This document shows positions 25,524 to 34,145 of a DNA stretch of 64,000 nt, piece after piece. The notes beneath the pieces were generated by a model. That model was not told where the DNA came from. It made no database searches and was given only the letters and a program-made list of their open reading frames with translations. The stretch lies in contig CAJUIL010000007.1 in assembly GCA_910586225.1 (NCBI GenBank), positions 1 through 64,000 of the forward strand. The letters are read 5' to 3'. Numbering within the stretch: the stretch's first letter is position 1; the number at the start of each line of letters is the position of its first letter. This stretch comes from an uncultured Eubacterium sp. (GTDB lineage: Bacteria > Bacillota > Clostridia > Lachnospirales > Lachnospiraceae). Position numbers and translations under genes: made by a program.

Positions 25524-27234
25524 TGTCAGAACATCTTCTCCACCACCAGTATTTTTGTAACTTACTTGCAATGGTATCAGCGTCAAAAATAAGAATAAAA
25601 ACTTTATCTAAACAAAGTACATCTTCTATTTCTTCTTTCCTGTTATCAGGCAGTATAGCTGAATATGCAGCTCCAAATTTAAGAATAATCGTTATTATCC
25701 CATTCTTTTCAATGATGATTTTCTCAATAAACTTTTGTACAACACTCCTGTCAATTTCATTTATCTGCTTCATATCCTCAATATGCCTATGGATTTCATC
25801 AATTTTCCGTTCCACATTACCGGCATCTTTCCGGCGCTCAATAAGTCCACTGATTTTCTTTTCCAGTTCTTTCTTTTCTTCATCATTTGACTTATACATT
25901 TCAAGATATGCCTGCTTCATGGATTCGTCTGGTGCATCACGCCATGCAACTAAATTCTTCTGACGTTCTCTTTCTACTTTTTCAAGATGCATCTGGCAGT
26001 CTTTCAATAGTTTATCATCAGCAAATAAAGACAAACCGGAGTCTCTTATTACTGCCTTCAAATTATTTATACATGCTTCATGTTCTTTTAAAAATATGTT
26101 AATAGCATACCGGCATAATGTAATTAATGTTTGCTCATAAATTCTGTTATATTTTTTATTATGGCAGACAGCATCCAGCGTTTTTCTGCTTTTTGAAAAA
26201 TAATCTTTATATTCCCCGATTGTCTTTGCCCTGTCTGCATACCGGAAATGAAACTGCGTTTTGCAGTCCCCACAAAATACTTTTCCTGAAAACAAATGGG
26301 TTCCCCTGAAACGCGCCTGTGTATCCGCTTTGCCGGTTTTATCATAAACATGGCGGCGTTCTTCTCTAAGCCTTTGCGCCAGTTCAAATAATTCTTCGGA
26401 AACAATTGCAGGCCCCTCTACAGCAACCCATTCTTCCTTTGGCCTGTCAAAACGCTTTTTCTTAGCATCCATCCCGACATTCAAAATGGAGCCTTTCTTA
26501 TTTATATAGAAGGTTCCCTTGTACGCTTCATCTTCCAGCCTTGCAGACACGGTATTGGCTGTAAGCATTTTTCCGCTTCTTGCACCAAATACACCGTGTT
26601 CTGCCAGTTTCTTCGCTATTTCAGACACACCTAAGCCGTTATACACATACCATTCAAACATTTTCCTTACCATTTCTGCTTCATGTTCATTTACTGCCAT
26701 GCATTTCCGTTCCTTATCCCAGTAATAGCCATACCGGACATCTGTAGCATTCAGCCGTTTTGCTTTGCACTTTTGTTCATGGGCTATCTTTCCAACCTGT
26801 GACTGATGGAACACATACTGCTGCCCCATGACAGCCATAATTCCATGCACAGTAAGGTCCTGCCCATCATTCGGATTAAATATCTTATTCGATTCCAGGA
26901 AAATAATTTTAACATCGTATTCCCTGCATACTTTCATCAGATAACCGTCTATCTCCGTTGAACGGCACAGCCTGTCCTCATTTTTTGCTATAATGTACCG
27001 AATATCACCCTGCTTTATTCTCTCAATCATAGCAGTAAACTGAGGTCTTTTATTCGTTGCGCCTGAAATCCCGTCATCTACATATTTCCCATCCAGAATG
27101 TACTCTGGATGACGTTCTGCATATTCTTGACACAAAGCTATCTGGTTAGCACAGCTTTCAGCCTGTCCTTCATTCTCGGTACTGACACGTGCATATGCCA
27201 CACATTTTGATGCTGACATTCCACTTTTATTCAT
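25516..27234 (-). CDS. Large serine recombinase (integrase), integrated-state form
   Basis: 572 residues. The resolvase domain carries the catalytic serine in YARVST (residue 18), followed by YVDDGISGATNKRPQF and IIAKNEDRLCRS. The recombinase domain (GYYWDKERKCMAVNEHEAEMV) precedes a zinc ribbon (FCGDCK with later cysteines), a long coiled coil, and a DUF4368-like end (FIEKIIIEKNGIITIILKFG). Start ATG 27232-27234 follows GAGGGAGGG and overlaps the upstream gene by 8 nt. The frame ends AGG GCA TGA, where T is the core base and GA belongs to host cpaF. In the excised circle it would gain 50 residues. Confidence 0.93.
   Translation of the reverse strand: MNKSGMSASKCVAYARVSTENEGQAESCANQIALCQEYAERHPEYILDGKYVDDGISGATNKRPQFTAMIERIKQGDIRYIIAKNEDRLCRSTEIDGYLMKVCREYDVKIIFLESNKIFNPNDGQDLTVHGIMAVMGQQYVFHQSQVGKIAHEQKCKAKRLNATDVRYGYYWDKERKCMAVNEHEAEMVRKMFEWYVYNGLGVSEIAKKLAEHGVFGARSGKMLTANTVSARLEDEAYKGTFYINKKGSILNVGMDAKKKRFDRPKEEWVAVEGPAIVSEELFELAQRLREERRHVYDKTGKADTQARFRGTHLFSGKVFCGDCKTQFHFRYADRAKTIGEYKDYFSKSRKTLDAVCHNKKYNRIYEQTLITLCRYAINIFLKEHEACINNLKAVIRDSGLSLFADDKLLKDCQMHLEKVERERQKNLVAWRDAPDESMKQAYLEMYKSNDEEKKELEKKISGLIERRKDAGNVERKIDEIHRHIEDMKQINEIDRSVVQKFIEKIIIEKNGIITIILKFGAAYSAILPDNRKEEIEDVLCLDKVFILIFDADTIASKLQKYWWWRRCSDRA
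25518..25523. repeat. Attachment core GGGCAT, tadB side
   Basis: One of two copies of GGGCAT (minus strand) bounding the element; the other is at 43424-43429. On this side the element arm reads AAGATGTTCTGACA before the core, and host cpaF follows as GACGGAAGT. Confidence 0.85.
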
Positions 27235-27919
27235 CTTGTTTCCCTCCCTCTTCATATGGTAAAAAAATTTCTTCATGCATACTGTAAATGCCCTTTTTTT
27301 GCAGGTGTCGTATTTTACAGAATCTGCTTGTCCTCCAGTGGATGTGTCCAAAGGACTGTACCAAAACAATGTCATGCCTGCCGATTTCCCTGACAAGCCT
27401 TTCCAGTTCTTTCTGGTTTCCATCTGTCTTATTGCCTTTTAAATCGGCATACCAGCCTGTCAGCCTCCACCCTGTTTTCCTCTTTGTGAAGCTGTCCATG
27501 ATATCAAATTGCAGTTGTGACGAATGCTCCGTAATACCCAGCCCGCAATAATATGCAGCGGCATTCAGATTTTCCGAAAACGGGGCATCAATAAATTTGA
27601 ATGCACCGTCTTCAAGAGTAAAAACTTTTATGCCTTCCCTGCTTAAACGCACAAGTTCAGACATGCAAATGTCTGTATTCTTACGCAGATGGTAGAAATC
27701 CTTTAAAAACAGTGCTTTATACGAAGATATTTTTTCCTCAAATTCCTGCCGTTTTACCTGTCTGCATTTCCGTAAGGATGTGTCTAAGAAAACATCTGTC
27801 TCATGGAACCCTGCTTTACATGCAAAATCCATAATCCGATTTATTTCTTTTCTGACAACAATCGGACGGGCTTCTGACCCGTCCGTAAAATGATAGATTG
27901 CAGCTTTTTCAGCATCCAT
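27227..27919 (-). CDS. Tandem degenerate resolvase-like protein (no catalytic serine)
   Basis: 230 residues. Two successive segments look like decayed resolvase N-terminal domains. The first (about 35-115) reads FLDTSLRKCRQVKRQEFEEKI then LFLKDFYHLRKNTD and GIKVFTLEDG. The second (about 140-225) reads GWRLTGWYADLKGN, IVLVQSFGHIHWRTSRF and KGIYSMHEEIF. Neither has an AxRVS-type serine motif, so it should not cut DNA. It overlaps the small gene upstream (11 nt) and the recombinase downstream (8 nt), making a coupled three-gene operon. A role as regulator, partner or directionality factor of the recombinase is inference. Confidence 0.6.
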   Translation of the reverse strand: MDAEKAAIYHFTDGSEARPIVVRKEINRIMDFACKAGFHETDVFLDTSLRKCRQVKRQEFEEKISSYKALFLKDFYHLRKNTDICMSELVRLSREGIKVFTLEDGAFKFIDAPFSENLNAAAYYCGLGITEHSSQLQFDIMDSFTKRKTGWRLTGWYADLKGNKTDGNQKELERLVREIGRHDIVLVQSFGHIHWRTSRFCKIRHLQKKGIYSMHEEIFLPYEEGGKQDE

Positions 27920-28094
27920 TAAACTTTTCTCCTTCCATAATTTTATTCATAATAACAGAACAGGCATTTTCTTCTAATATCTTCTGTTCACAAAGCAGAT
28001 TTAAAAAAACTATCTGCATCTGCTTGCCTGTATCTGCTTCATCGCCCGTCTCTGTACCTTTCGATTTGTTACGGTACATATACACACTGCTCAT
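27909..28094 (-). CDS. Small protein leading the recombinase operon, 61 aa
   Basis: Starts MSSVYMYRNKSKGTETGD and ends in a helical part IVFLNLLCEQKILEENACSVIMNKI, which recalls the short SHOCT-like helical hairpin often found beside serine recombinase genes (weak, by eye). RBS GGGAGGAG four bases before ATG 28092-28094. The end overlaps the next gene by 11 nt. A candidate small regulator or recombination directionality factor. Confidence 0.6.
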   Translation of the reverse strand: MSSVYMYRNKSKGTETGDEADTGKQMQIVFLNLLCEQKILEENACSVIMNKIMEGEKFNGC

Positions 28095-28105
28095 GTTACT
28101 CCTCC

Positions 28106-28121
28106 CTGTATATATAAGTTT
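28106..28121 (-). promoter_or_regulatory. Repeated leader motif upstream of the recombinase operon
   Basis: AAACTTATATATACAG (minus strand), directly before the ribosome-binding site. An identical 16-mer occurs in the same position upstream of the HNH gene (35937-35952). Its TATATA is too close to the start for an ordinary -10 with a leader, so it may be an operator, a leaderless promoter or a translation control site. Confidence 0.5.
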
Positions 28122-28216
28122 ATAAGCTGTTAAAATAATGTGCATTCTTGCATTTTTCACTGGCGGGCTTCTTGTCCTCCATTCCCTCATTTATTCATCC
28201 TCCTTAACAAATGGAC

Positions 28217-28250
28217 ATAAAAAACGCTGCCTCAAATCCGAGACAGCGTC
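28217..28250 (-). terminator. Terminator of the Rep-like gene
   Basis: ACGCTG and CAGCGT arms with an inner CTC/GAG pairing, followed by a T-run on the minus strand, 55 nt after the gene at 28305. Confidence 0.8.
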
Positions 28251-28304
28251 CATGAATAATTTATATGTAATTATCATCCATCATACTTTTCTTCATTACC
28301 CAGT

Positions 28305-29792
28305 TTAAAAATTTGCCAGTTCAGTAAAATCTACAGTATGATTACTTTCACCATAATTTTTCTGACTGCTTTCATATAACAATTTATCAAATATTAGTTT
28401 CCACAACGGATTAGGAAGAAAGTCAACACCGTACTGGTACTGTGGGTATCTGAATAATTCCGGCGGTATTTCCAGTTCGGTTTCACGTTTGACAGCTTTC
28501 ATTCTGGCCTGCTCTTCCCTTGAAATAGTGACAGGGTTCACCCCTATGCCATGCAGCTTTTTCAAATATCCTTTTGCAGTCTGCACCGACCCACAATCCG
28601 TAATGCTGCCATCTTTGACACATTCAAGGAATTTCCTTACACCCCGGCGTCGTGCCACATGCTCCAAAACTGTACACAGCTTCGCTTTCATGCTTTCTTT
28701 ATATCCGCTGGCATTGACTATATCAACTACTGCCGTGTAAGTGTAATAATGCCCCAGTCCTATTATCTGCCTAAAATAATATTCAAGTATTTGGTATTCG
28801 GTTTCTCTATTTATAAAATTTGATATAAACATAAAATTTCTACCTGAACTGTTTTTTCCCCTTTTCCTCAACTCATTGATTATCTTAACTTTTTCCACCT
28901 GTACTTCAAACCGGAGCAGTTTGTTTACCGGGCTGTCTTCCCCCACTGTGCCGTCCTTCTCACTCACCTGTTCAAATTTATCATATATATTGATACGGCA
29001 GGATTTCTGCTTAATATAGATGCTGACGACTTCATTATCTTTATAGTAAGCCTTATCACTTGCTGTCTTCCTGCTTAATCCATATCCCATAGTTATAAGT
29101 TTCAGATATATACTCTTATAATCTGTATGCATATCATATGTATAATCTATCCTCTTTAACTTGAACTCTGGCGGATAGTTATGGTTAAACCACTCCATAA
29201 TTTTATATGTTTCTAATTCTGCCTTTGCAAACACCTGTGGGTAATCAAACAGTCTATGCATGGTTTCCTGTACGCTTTCATTATCTGATTCCGCCAGACC
29301 TTTCAGGATAAAGGGCTTGTCAGGCAGCGGCTTTTCCGGATAAGCTGATTTATATTCATTCTCCAATAATGTCCAGATTGATACTTGCTGCCCCTTGTAA
29401 AGCACCATCCTGTCAAAATTATCATTCAGTTGAGGGATTGCCCTGCATACAAGGCTGATGACGCTCTTGAATCCAAATATAAAAATACTCTCAGCAGGGA
29501 CAGAACGGTTTAAATCTAAATGGAATAAGCTGCCGCAGTTCACCAGTATTTCACACATGTAATATGTAATGGAATTGCTGCTGTCTTCCTCTTTTTTCTT
29601 GTCAGGCATGAAATCGTACAGGTATACTTTAGGCATATTCTTTTTATCTTCTTCATCTATCTGAAGGCGGTCGTTGCTTATCTCATATTTCTTGGAATCA
29701 GATGAATACTTAATAAAAGTATGAGGTATGCTGTTAAGTATGCTATAATATGCAGCAGAGCTTAATATTTTCGATAATGTTATAGTATGCAA
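28305..29792 (-). CDS. Putative replication initiator (phage/plasmid Rep family)
   Basis: 495 residues. The central part has the order seen in phage gene II/X-like and Rep_trans-like initiators: LKRIDYTYDMHTDYKSIYLKL (near 210), CRINIYDKFEQVS (near 265) and LLRFEVQVEKVKIINELRKRG (near 290). I do not see an unambiguous HUH motif, so endonuclease activity is unproven. The C-terminal 150 residues are unassigned. It is preceded by a 740-bp non-coding region rich in inverted repeats, as expected of an origin. It could let the excised circle replicate. Confidence 0.5.
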   Translation of the reverse strand: MHTITLSKILSSAAYYSILNSIPHTFIKYSSDSKKYEISNDRLQIDEEDKKNMPKVYLYDFMPDKKKEEDSSNSITYYMCEILVNCGSLFHLDLNRSVPAESIFIFGFKSVISLVCRAIPQLNDNFDRMVLYKGQQVSIWTLLENEYKSAYPEKPLPDKPFILKGLAESDNESVQETMHRLFDYPQVFAKAELETYKIMEWFNHNYPPEFKLKRIDYTYDMHTDYKSIYLKLITMGYGLSRKTASDKAYYKDNEVVSIYIKQKSCRINIYDKFEQVSEKDGTVGEDSPVNKLLRFEVQVEKVKIINELRKRGKNSSGRNFMFISNFINRETEYQILEYYFRQIIGLGHYYTYTAVVDIVNASGYKESMKAKLCTVLEHVARRRGVRKFLECVKDGSITDCGSVQTAKGYLKKLHGIGVNPVTISREEQARMKAVKRETELEIPPELFRYPQYQYGVDFLPNPLWKLIFDKLLYESSQKNYGESNHTVDFTELANF

Positions 29793-29816
29793 TAGTATTT
29801 CTCCTTTCAGTTATTT

Positions 29817-30142
29817 TATCTGCCGGTAACAATCCATCAGATAGTATAAGTATGTGCTTACCATTTATCTTAACTTATACCGCCGCCTAGTTACAATAGC
29901 AGATAAGAGTATTCGTGTTCCGGCTGTCTTATACAAAAGACTGTATAACCAATGATAATGCAGTGGCGGTATATCTTTTGGTGCATTATCATAAAGCCTG
30001 TTTCTTACCCACCCCGAAGGGGGAACAGCATAAATGGATGAATGGATAAATGGATGAATGAATGGCTGCTGATAATCTTATTATACCAGAGGGAAGTAAC
30101 AGGATATAAAACATCCTAATCTCTATAATAACCCCGAAGGGG
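29817..30142. other. Origin-like repeat region upstream of the Rep-like gene
   Basis: The gap 29793-30531 has no convincing gene. It holds a perfect 11-bp inverted repeat (ATGATAATGCA at 29952-29962, TGCATTATCAT at 29982-29992) with a 19-nt loop. A second inverted pair, TATACCGCC at 29876 and GGCGGTATA at 29965, has its right arm inside that loop. Two ACCCCGAAGGGG hairpins lie at 30011 and 30131. A run of AAATGGATGAATGG-type direct repeats lies at 30030-30065. The layout fits a double-strand origin, by inference only. Confidence 0.5.
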
Positions 30143-30531
30143 ATAAAAGGCAGTTTGCTTCTGATTGTTTATTACCTAGAAGCTGGTATCCTTACACAAT
30201 TCTGCCGATGTGTGAAATACACCAGCAGCAGACAAGTATCAGATGTCAGAATGAACCATCACCGAAGGAGAGGCAGCAGGGATGTTGTAAAGAGTGAAGG
30301 AGCCAGAAAGCCTTTAAAATCAACGTTTTCAGCATTCATCCATTAAAAAACACAATAACTTTATAGACTTATTTACTGTCCCTGAACTGCAAGGTTTCAT
30401 CCTGAACAAACCCGGCAGATAATCTTCTTTCCCGTTCCGGAGGAAACTTTCAATGTTACATTACCAGTAATCTTGATATATATTAATAATGAAAAAACAC
30501 CTCTTCCATGTATTACATATCCACTTTCAGG

Positions 30532-30735
30532 TTACTTTTCCCGGCTGCTAAACAAATACCCGGCTGTCAAAGCTGCCCCTGCCCCCAGTAAACAGTTCAC
30601 TGCTGCTGTCCCTGAAAAACCAGTGGCAGCATTCACCATTTTTCCGTACTGCCTTCCAGCAGGGCAATCATCTTCTCCTTCCTGAAATACATTTGCAGCA
30701 GCACCCTGTTTCTGAATGGAATATGCCTGATTCAT
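30532..30735 (-). CDS. Small putative membrane protein, 67 aa
   Basis: The C-terminal half contains a likely membrane span (VNCLLGAGAALTAGYLFSS). It overlaps the end of the gene at 30668 in another frame by 68 nt and has no good ribosome-binding site, so it may not be real. Listed because the hydrophobic segment is well formed. Confidence 0.3.
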   Translation of the reverse strand: MNQAYSIQKQGAAANVFQEGEDDCPAGRQYGKMVNAATGFSGTAAVNCLLGAGAALTAGYLFSSREK

Positions 30736-31213
30736 GTTCTGTATAGATTATCTTTCCAACATACGCCTCTGCTTCTGCCAGCCCTTCCAAAAATACACAC
30801 CGTTCATTCCGTTCCACACATACCAGCCCTCCATCATCGAACCATGAAAGGCAGTATGACTCCTGCCGTCCGTGAAGGCTGTCCCGTGACTTGATATCCA
30901 GCGCTGCCCTCCGCAGCATAAAGTCTCCGCCTGTGTAAATTCCGAAGCCGTCTGCAATACAGCAGCTTATCAGCTTCCCGCGCATCTGTTCCAGCATCCC
31001 GGCTTCTGCACCGGATTCCCATGATAAAGGCTCCCTGCCTTTCCTGAACACGGTAAAAGCATTTATCTCACCTTTCGTAAGCCGCATCATGGTTTCATCA
31101 CCGTCAAAGCATCCGAGACAGACAAGTGCCATCCCGGCATTTTCCTTTACCTTCAAAACCACGCATTCCATGTTATTTTCCACTATTTCAACCAAATCGC
31201 ATAATCCTGACAT
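30668..31213 (-). CDS. Hypothetical element protein, 181 aa
   Basis: Not recognised. Soluble, with several cysteines and a cysteine cluster at the C-terminus (ETGCCCKC). ATG at 31211-31213 with GGAGGG eight bases upstream is preferred over an earlier in-frame start at 31261. It follows the recombination-protein gene at 31274 with a terminator-like hairpin between. Confidence 0.6.
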   Translation of the reverse strand: MSGLCDLVEIVENNMECVVLKVKENAGMALVCLGCFDGDETMMRLTKGEINAFTVFRKGREPLSWESGAEAGMLEQMRGKLISCCIADGFGIYTGGDFMLRRAALDIKSRDSLHGRQESYCLSWFDDGGLVCVERNERCVFLEGLAEAEAYVGKIIYTEHESGIFHSETGCCCKCISGRRR

Positions 31214-31241
31214 ATCCGCTTCCCTCCATTCCTGAAATAAA

Positions 31242-31264
31242 GGGATGCCCGGTACGGACACCCC
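31242..31264 (-). terminator. Intergenic terminator-like hairpin
   Basis: GGGATGCCCG pairs with CGGACACCCC (two G-U pairs) around GTA, followed by TTTATTT on the minus strand. Confidence 0.6.
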
Positions 31265-31273
31265 ATATATATT

Positions 31274-32200
31274 TTATGCCTGCCGTGCTGCATCCTCGAA
31301 TTTCTGAATCAGCGTGGATGCAATGGCTGATGTTGCCATCGTGTAATCATCAATACCATATTCCCGTTTCACATATTTATTCAGTGCGCTCGCAGAAGAA
31401 TGGGACTGCTGCATCAAAAGTTCGAGCTTCTCCATCTGCTTTTTTGATGCCCGCCGCCCTTTCGGCTTCGTCCTTTCCTGTTTTGCTTCTGCCGCCTTTG
31501 CCGCATCAGGTTCCCGCTGTGCTGTGTCTGGCTTCTGCACTGCTGCCTCCGGCTTCCGCTGTGCTGCCTTATCCGTCTCCTGGCTCATGCCGTCCTCCAT
31601 GTCCTGTGTGAATCTTGCTGACAGGGCTGCAACATTCAGGACTGCATCCACCAGCGCACGCTTCTTCGCCATCTTGAGGACGGTGTTCATGACTGCATAG
31701 CCGCTGCTCTTGAGATATTTCCCTTCTTTTGTATTGCAGATTCCAACCCCCTCTGCCCTGACTACGCCATTATAATCAATAAGGAACACTTTCGCTTCGT
31801 ATGAAAAGAATCCTGCATTGTAATCCTCAATGCGGTTTACGATTTCAGCCCTCGCAATCAGCCCTAAGAATATCTGTATCTTCTCTGCGCCGGACTTGAA
31901 CAGCGTCGGCTTGTCCCCATACGGCACTTTTCCGTAATCCCTGCCGGAAATAAGGGCTGTTTTAATGAACCTGTCCATTTCATTTTCAAATGCCTTTGCT
32001 TCCTCAACGCTCACCTGTTTTGCCTCTGACAGTACAGGCTTCGTTTCCGGCTTAAATACAGTGCTTTCAGCATCATACATAAGGTTCTTTGGTATATGCA
32101 TTTCTGCGCTTTCTATAGATGCTCTGGAACCTTCTGCCGGTTCAATGTTCTCCATTCTGCTCTCCAAAAGTGCTTTTAAATCAACCTGTCTTGTACCCAT
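31274..32200 (-). CDS. Probable phage-type recombination protein, partner of YqaJ
   Basis: 308 residues. The central domain (about 75-220) has GRDYGKVPYGDKPTLFKSGAEKIQIFLGL, a beta-rich stretch, and KMAKKRALVDAVLNVAALSARFTQD. I have seen this pattern beside YqaJ-type nucleases in clostridial elements, but I cannot assign it to RecT, ERF or another annealing family from sequence alone. A Lys/Ala/Glu-rich linker leads to a small C-terminal helical domain. RBS GGAGGA. It starts 26 nt after the yqaJ gene, which supports a nuclease-annealase pair. Confidence 0.5.
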   Translation of the reverse strand: MGTRQVDLKALLESRMENIEPAEGSRASIESAEMHIPKNLMYDAESTVFKPETKPVLSEAKQVSVEEAKAFENEMDRFIKTALISGRDYGKVPYGDKPTLFKSGAEKIQIFLGLIARAEIVNRIEDYNAGFFSYEAKVFLIDYNGVVRAEGVGICNTKEGKYLKSSGYAVMNTVLKMAKKRALVDAVLNVAALSARFTQDMEDGMSQETDKAAQRKPEAAVQKPDTAQREPDAAKAAEAKQERTKPKGRRASKKQMEKLELLMQQSHSSASALNKYVKREYGIDDYTMATSAIASTLIQKFEDAARQA

Positions 32201-32225
32201 AATATTTTCCTCCTTAGTAATAAAA

Positions 32226-33161
32226 TTATTTAATTGAAAACCTTCTGCTGTTAACTGTCTTTATGTATTTTGCATAAACCTCCGGCTCTTCCGCTTTCAG
32301 AGCCTTTGCGTCAACCCGCTTTGATTTGACGGGCTTCCATGTGACCGTATAGCCAAGGCATTCCGCTGAATTGAAATCACCCATAATGTCCTTGATATGA
32401 TTCGCCGCATCCTGCTTCCTTGCCTTTGCGTCTTCTTCATCATCGGAAGCTGAAATATATTCCTCTATGTATCCTATGGCTTCACCCGGCAGAACAGCCC
32501 TCTCACTGCTGCCCCCTTTGTAAATCCTGTCCAGCAGTTCCCTTGACGCATCCGAACCGTCAATCTCTGGCCGCACCATGTTCTGCACCTTATACCAGAA
32601 CTCCCTTTCTACTGCTATGAGCATCTTATGTACTTCCAAATCCGCATCCATTTCATAGACACGGAAAGAATTGCCGCCGATAAGGACAGCCACATATGCT
32701 TTCACTGCACCTGTCGCACAAAGGTAGTGCTGCATCTGTGTCTGGTAATAAACTGGAATGTCATTCTCCCACTCGCTTCGTTTATACTCACTGGCTGTCT
32801 TGACTTCAAGAACCGCCGGATTCCCTTCATCATCTACGGTCAGTCCATCTATATCCGCAAGCATGAACGGATATTCCGAATGCTGCAATATGGCTCTGAC
32901 CTCCATTACAGGCCTGCCCATGACTTCCGAAAAATGTTTGCGGATGACAGGCTCCATGATGTTCCCCCACTGCACGGCTTCATTTTCTTCCGGGATATCA
33001 TCTGCCTGCCCTGTCTTTTCCAGCCACAAGCCGACTGCAGACTTCCATCTGCTGATACCCAGTATGGCAGACACATCACTTCCGCCTATTCCTCTCTTCC
33101 GGCAGTGCAGCCATTCCTCCCTTGACAATGTTTCCGTTTCAACAAGAATATTGACTCCCAT
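32226..33161 (-). CDS. YqaJ-family exonuclease
   Basis: PD-(D/E)XK nuclease of the lambda-exonuclease/YqaJ type that resects double-strand ends for phage-style recombination. The N-terminal REEWLHCRKRGIGGSDVSAILG is characteristic. The active-site order is ADIDGLTVDDEGNPAVLEVKT, followed by YYQTQMQHYLCATGA. 311 residues. RBS GGAGGA. Upstream of the partner at 31274. Confidence 0.88.
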   Translation of the reverse strand: MGVNILVETETLSREEWLHCRKRGIGGSDVSAILGISRWKSAVGLWLEKTGQADDIPEENEAVQWGNIMEPVIRKHFSEVMGRPVMEVRAILQHSEYPFMLADIDGLTVDDEGNPAVLEVKTASEYKRSEWENDIPVYYQTQMQHYLCATGAVKAYVAVLIGGNSFRVYEMDADLEVHKMLIAVEREFWYKVQNMVRPEIDGSDASRELLDRIYKGGSSERAVLPGEAIGYIEEYISASDDEEDAKARKQDAANHIKDIMGDFNSAECLGYTVTWKPVKSKRVDAKALKAEEPEVYAKYIKTVNSRRFSIK

Positions 33162-33187
33162 ATAATCCTCCTGTATAAATCAAAACA

Positions 33188-33207
33188 GGCAGGAACCATA
33201 TCCCGCC
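33188..33207 (-). terminator. Hairpin between ardC and yqaJ
   Basis: GGCAGGA and TCCCGCC pair (one G-U) around a short loop; TGTTTTGATTT follows on the minus strand. Confidence 0.5.
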
Positions 33208-33234
33208 CTTTTATGCACGTCCCCAGTCTTTTCC

Positions 33235-34116
33235 TTACTGTTCCTCTTTCAGATAAGAAAAGGCAGAATCCCCGGATTCCGCCAGACTGTCAATGATTCT
33301 GGCAGCAACTTTCTGCACACTGCCCGCAACTGCTTTTAACTCTTCCTTGTCTTTCAGCCAGCTTTTGATATAACTCATGCTGTAACTGCTGGTATCGAGT
33401 CCAAGCCTCTCACACACAACGAAAGCTGTACTCTCTGCAATGAGTTCCCGTTTATTCCGGCTGATATCTTCCTCTGGATGCATTGCAAAATCTATGCTGT
33501 GTGCATATTCATGAATGAGTGTCTTTATCTTCTGCAAATGCCCCACGTCTGACCGCACACAGATAACCCCCGTTTCCAGATTGTAGCTGCCCTTGGATGC
33601 CGTTCCCTCTACTTCCAGCACTTCATGCTCCGTGGAGATGAACTCTTTCAGTTTACCGTATATTTCTTTTACATGTTCACCATCACCGGACAGACCTTTT
33701 ACCAGTACCGGAAGGCATCCGTCAGAACCGTCCGTGTCTGAAATATCAAAAACATAGGCAATGCGGAAGCCCGTGATTACTTTCCTCATTTCCTTTTCGC
33801 CTTCTTTTTCATGGTACTCTGCCCTGTTCTCCGGCTCTTTGAACACTTCCACCTTCTTGATGCATGGCGCAAGTATGGCGATTCCTTTTGCACCCTTTTT
33901 CACATATCTCCCAAGCTGGTTCCATGCCTTGAATCCCTTAACAAATGTTGCGCCCGGCTTCTGACGGTATATAAGCATTGTATTCCGAAAGCTGTAGCTA
34001 TAAAACCGACTCTGGAAAGTAAGAAACTCCATCCAGTCCTTATCTGTGTTGATATTCTCCATCCCCTCGTCAATGCGTGCAAGTGCCGCTTCTATTTTCT
34101 CCTGATTCTTTCCCAT
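33235..34116 (-). CDS. ardC: ArdC-type antirestriction protein
   Basis: 293 residues. The N-terminal ArdC ssDNA-binding domain (FLTFQSRFYSYSFRNTMLI ... KGFKAWNQLGRYVKKGAKGIAIL) is followed by a zinc-metallopeptidase-like domain with HEYAHSIDF and a downstream RELIAESTAFVV helix. ArdC proteins protect incoming DNA from restriction. ATG at 34114-34116 has GGAGGT eight bases upstream and is preferred to an in-frame start 14 codons earlier. Points to a history of transfer between cells. Confidence 0.88.
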   Translation of the reverse strand: MGKNQEKIEAALARIDEGMENINTDKDWMEFLTFQSRFYSYSFRNTMLIYRQKPGATFVKGFKAWNQLGRYVKKGAKGIAILAPCIKKVEVFKEPENRAEYHEKEGEKEMRKVITGFRIAYVFDISDTDGSDGCLPVLVKGLSGDGEHVKEIYGKLKEFISTEHEVLEVEGTASKGSYNLETGVICVRSDVGHLQKIKTLIHEYAHSIDFAMHPEEDISRNKRELIAESTAFVVCERLGLDTSSYSMSYIKSWLKDKEELKAVAGSVQKVAARIIDSLAESGDSAFSYLKEEQ

Positions 34117-34145
34117 TTCTATGTACCTCCATAATGATAATTTTT

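Noticed and set aside
27235..27423. Upstream in-frame extension of the large serine recombinase
   Set aside because: It lies entirely within the coding sequence of the gene at 27227-27919, and the ATG at 27234 has a strong GAGGGAGGG site right before the conserved N-terminus.
30155..30346. 63-codon plus-strand frame in the origin-like region
   Set aside because: No ribosome site, no family resemblance, and it runs through the hairpin/repeat region; noncoding is the simpler reading.
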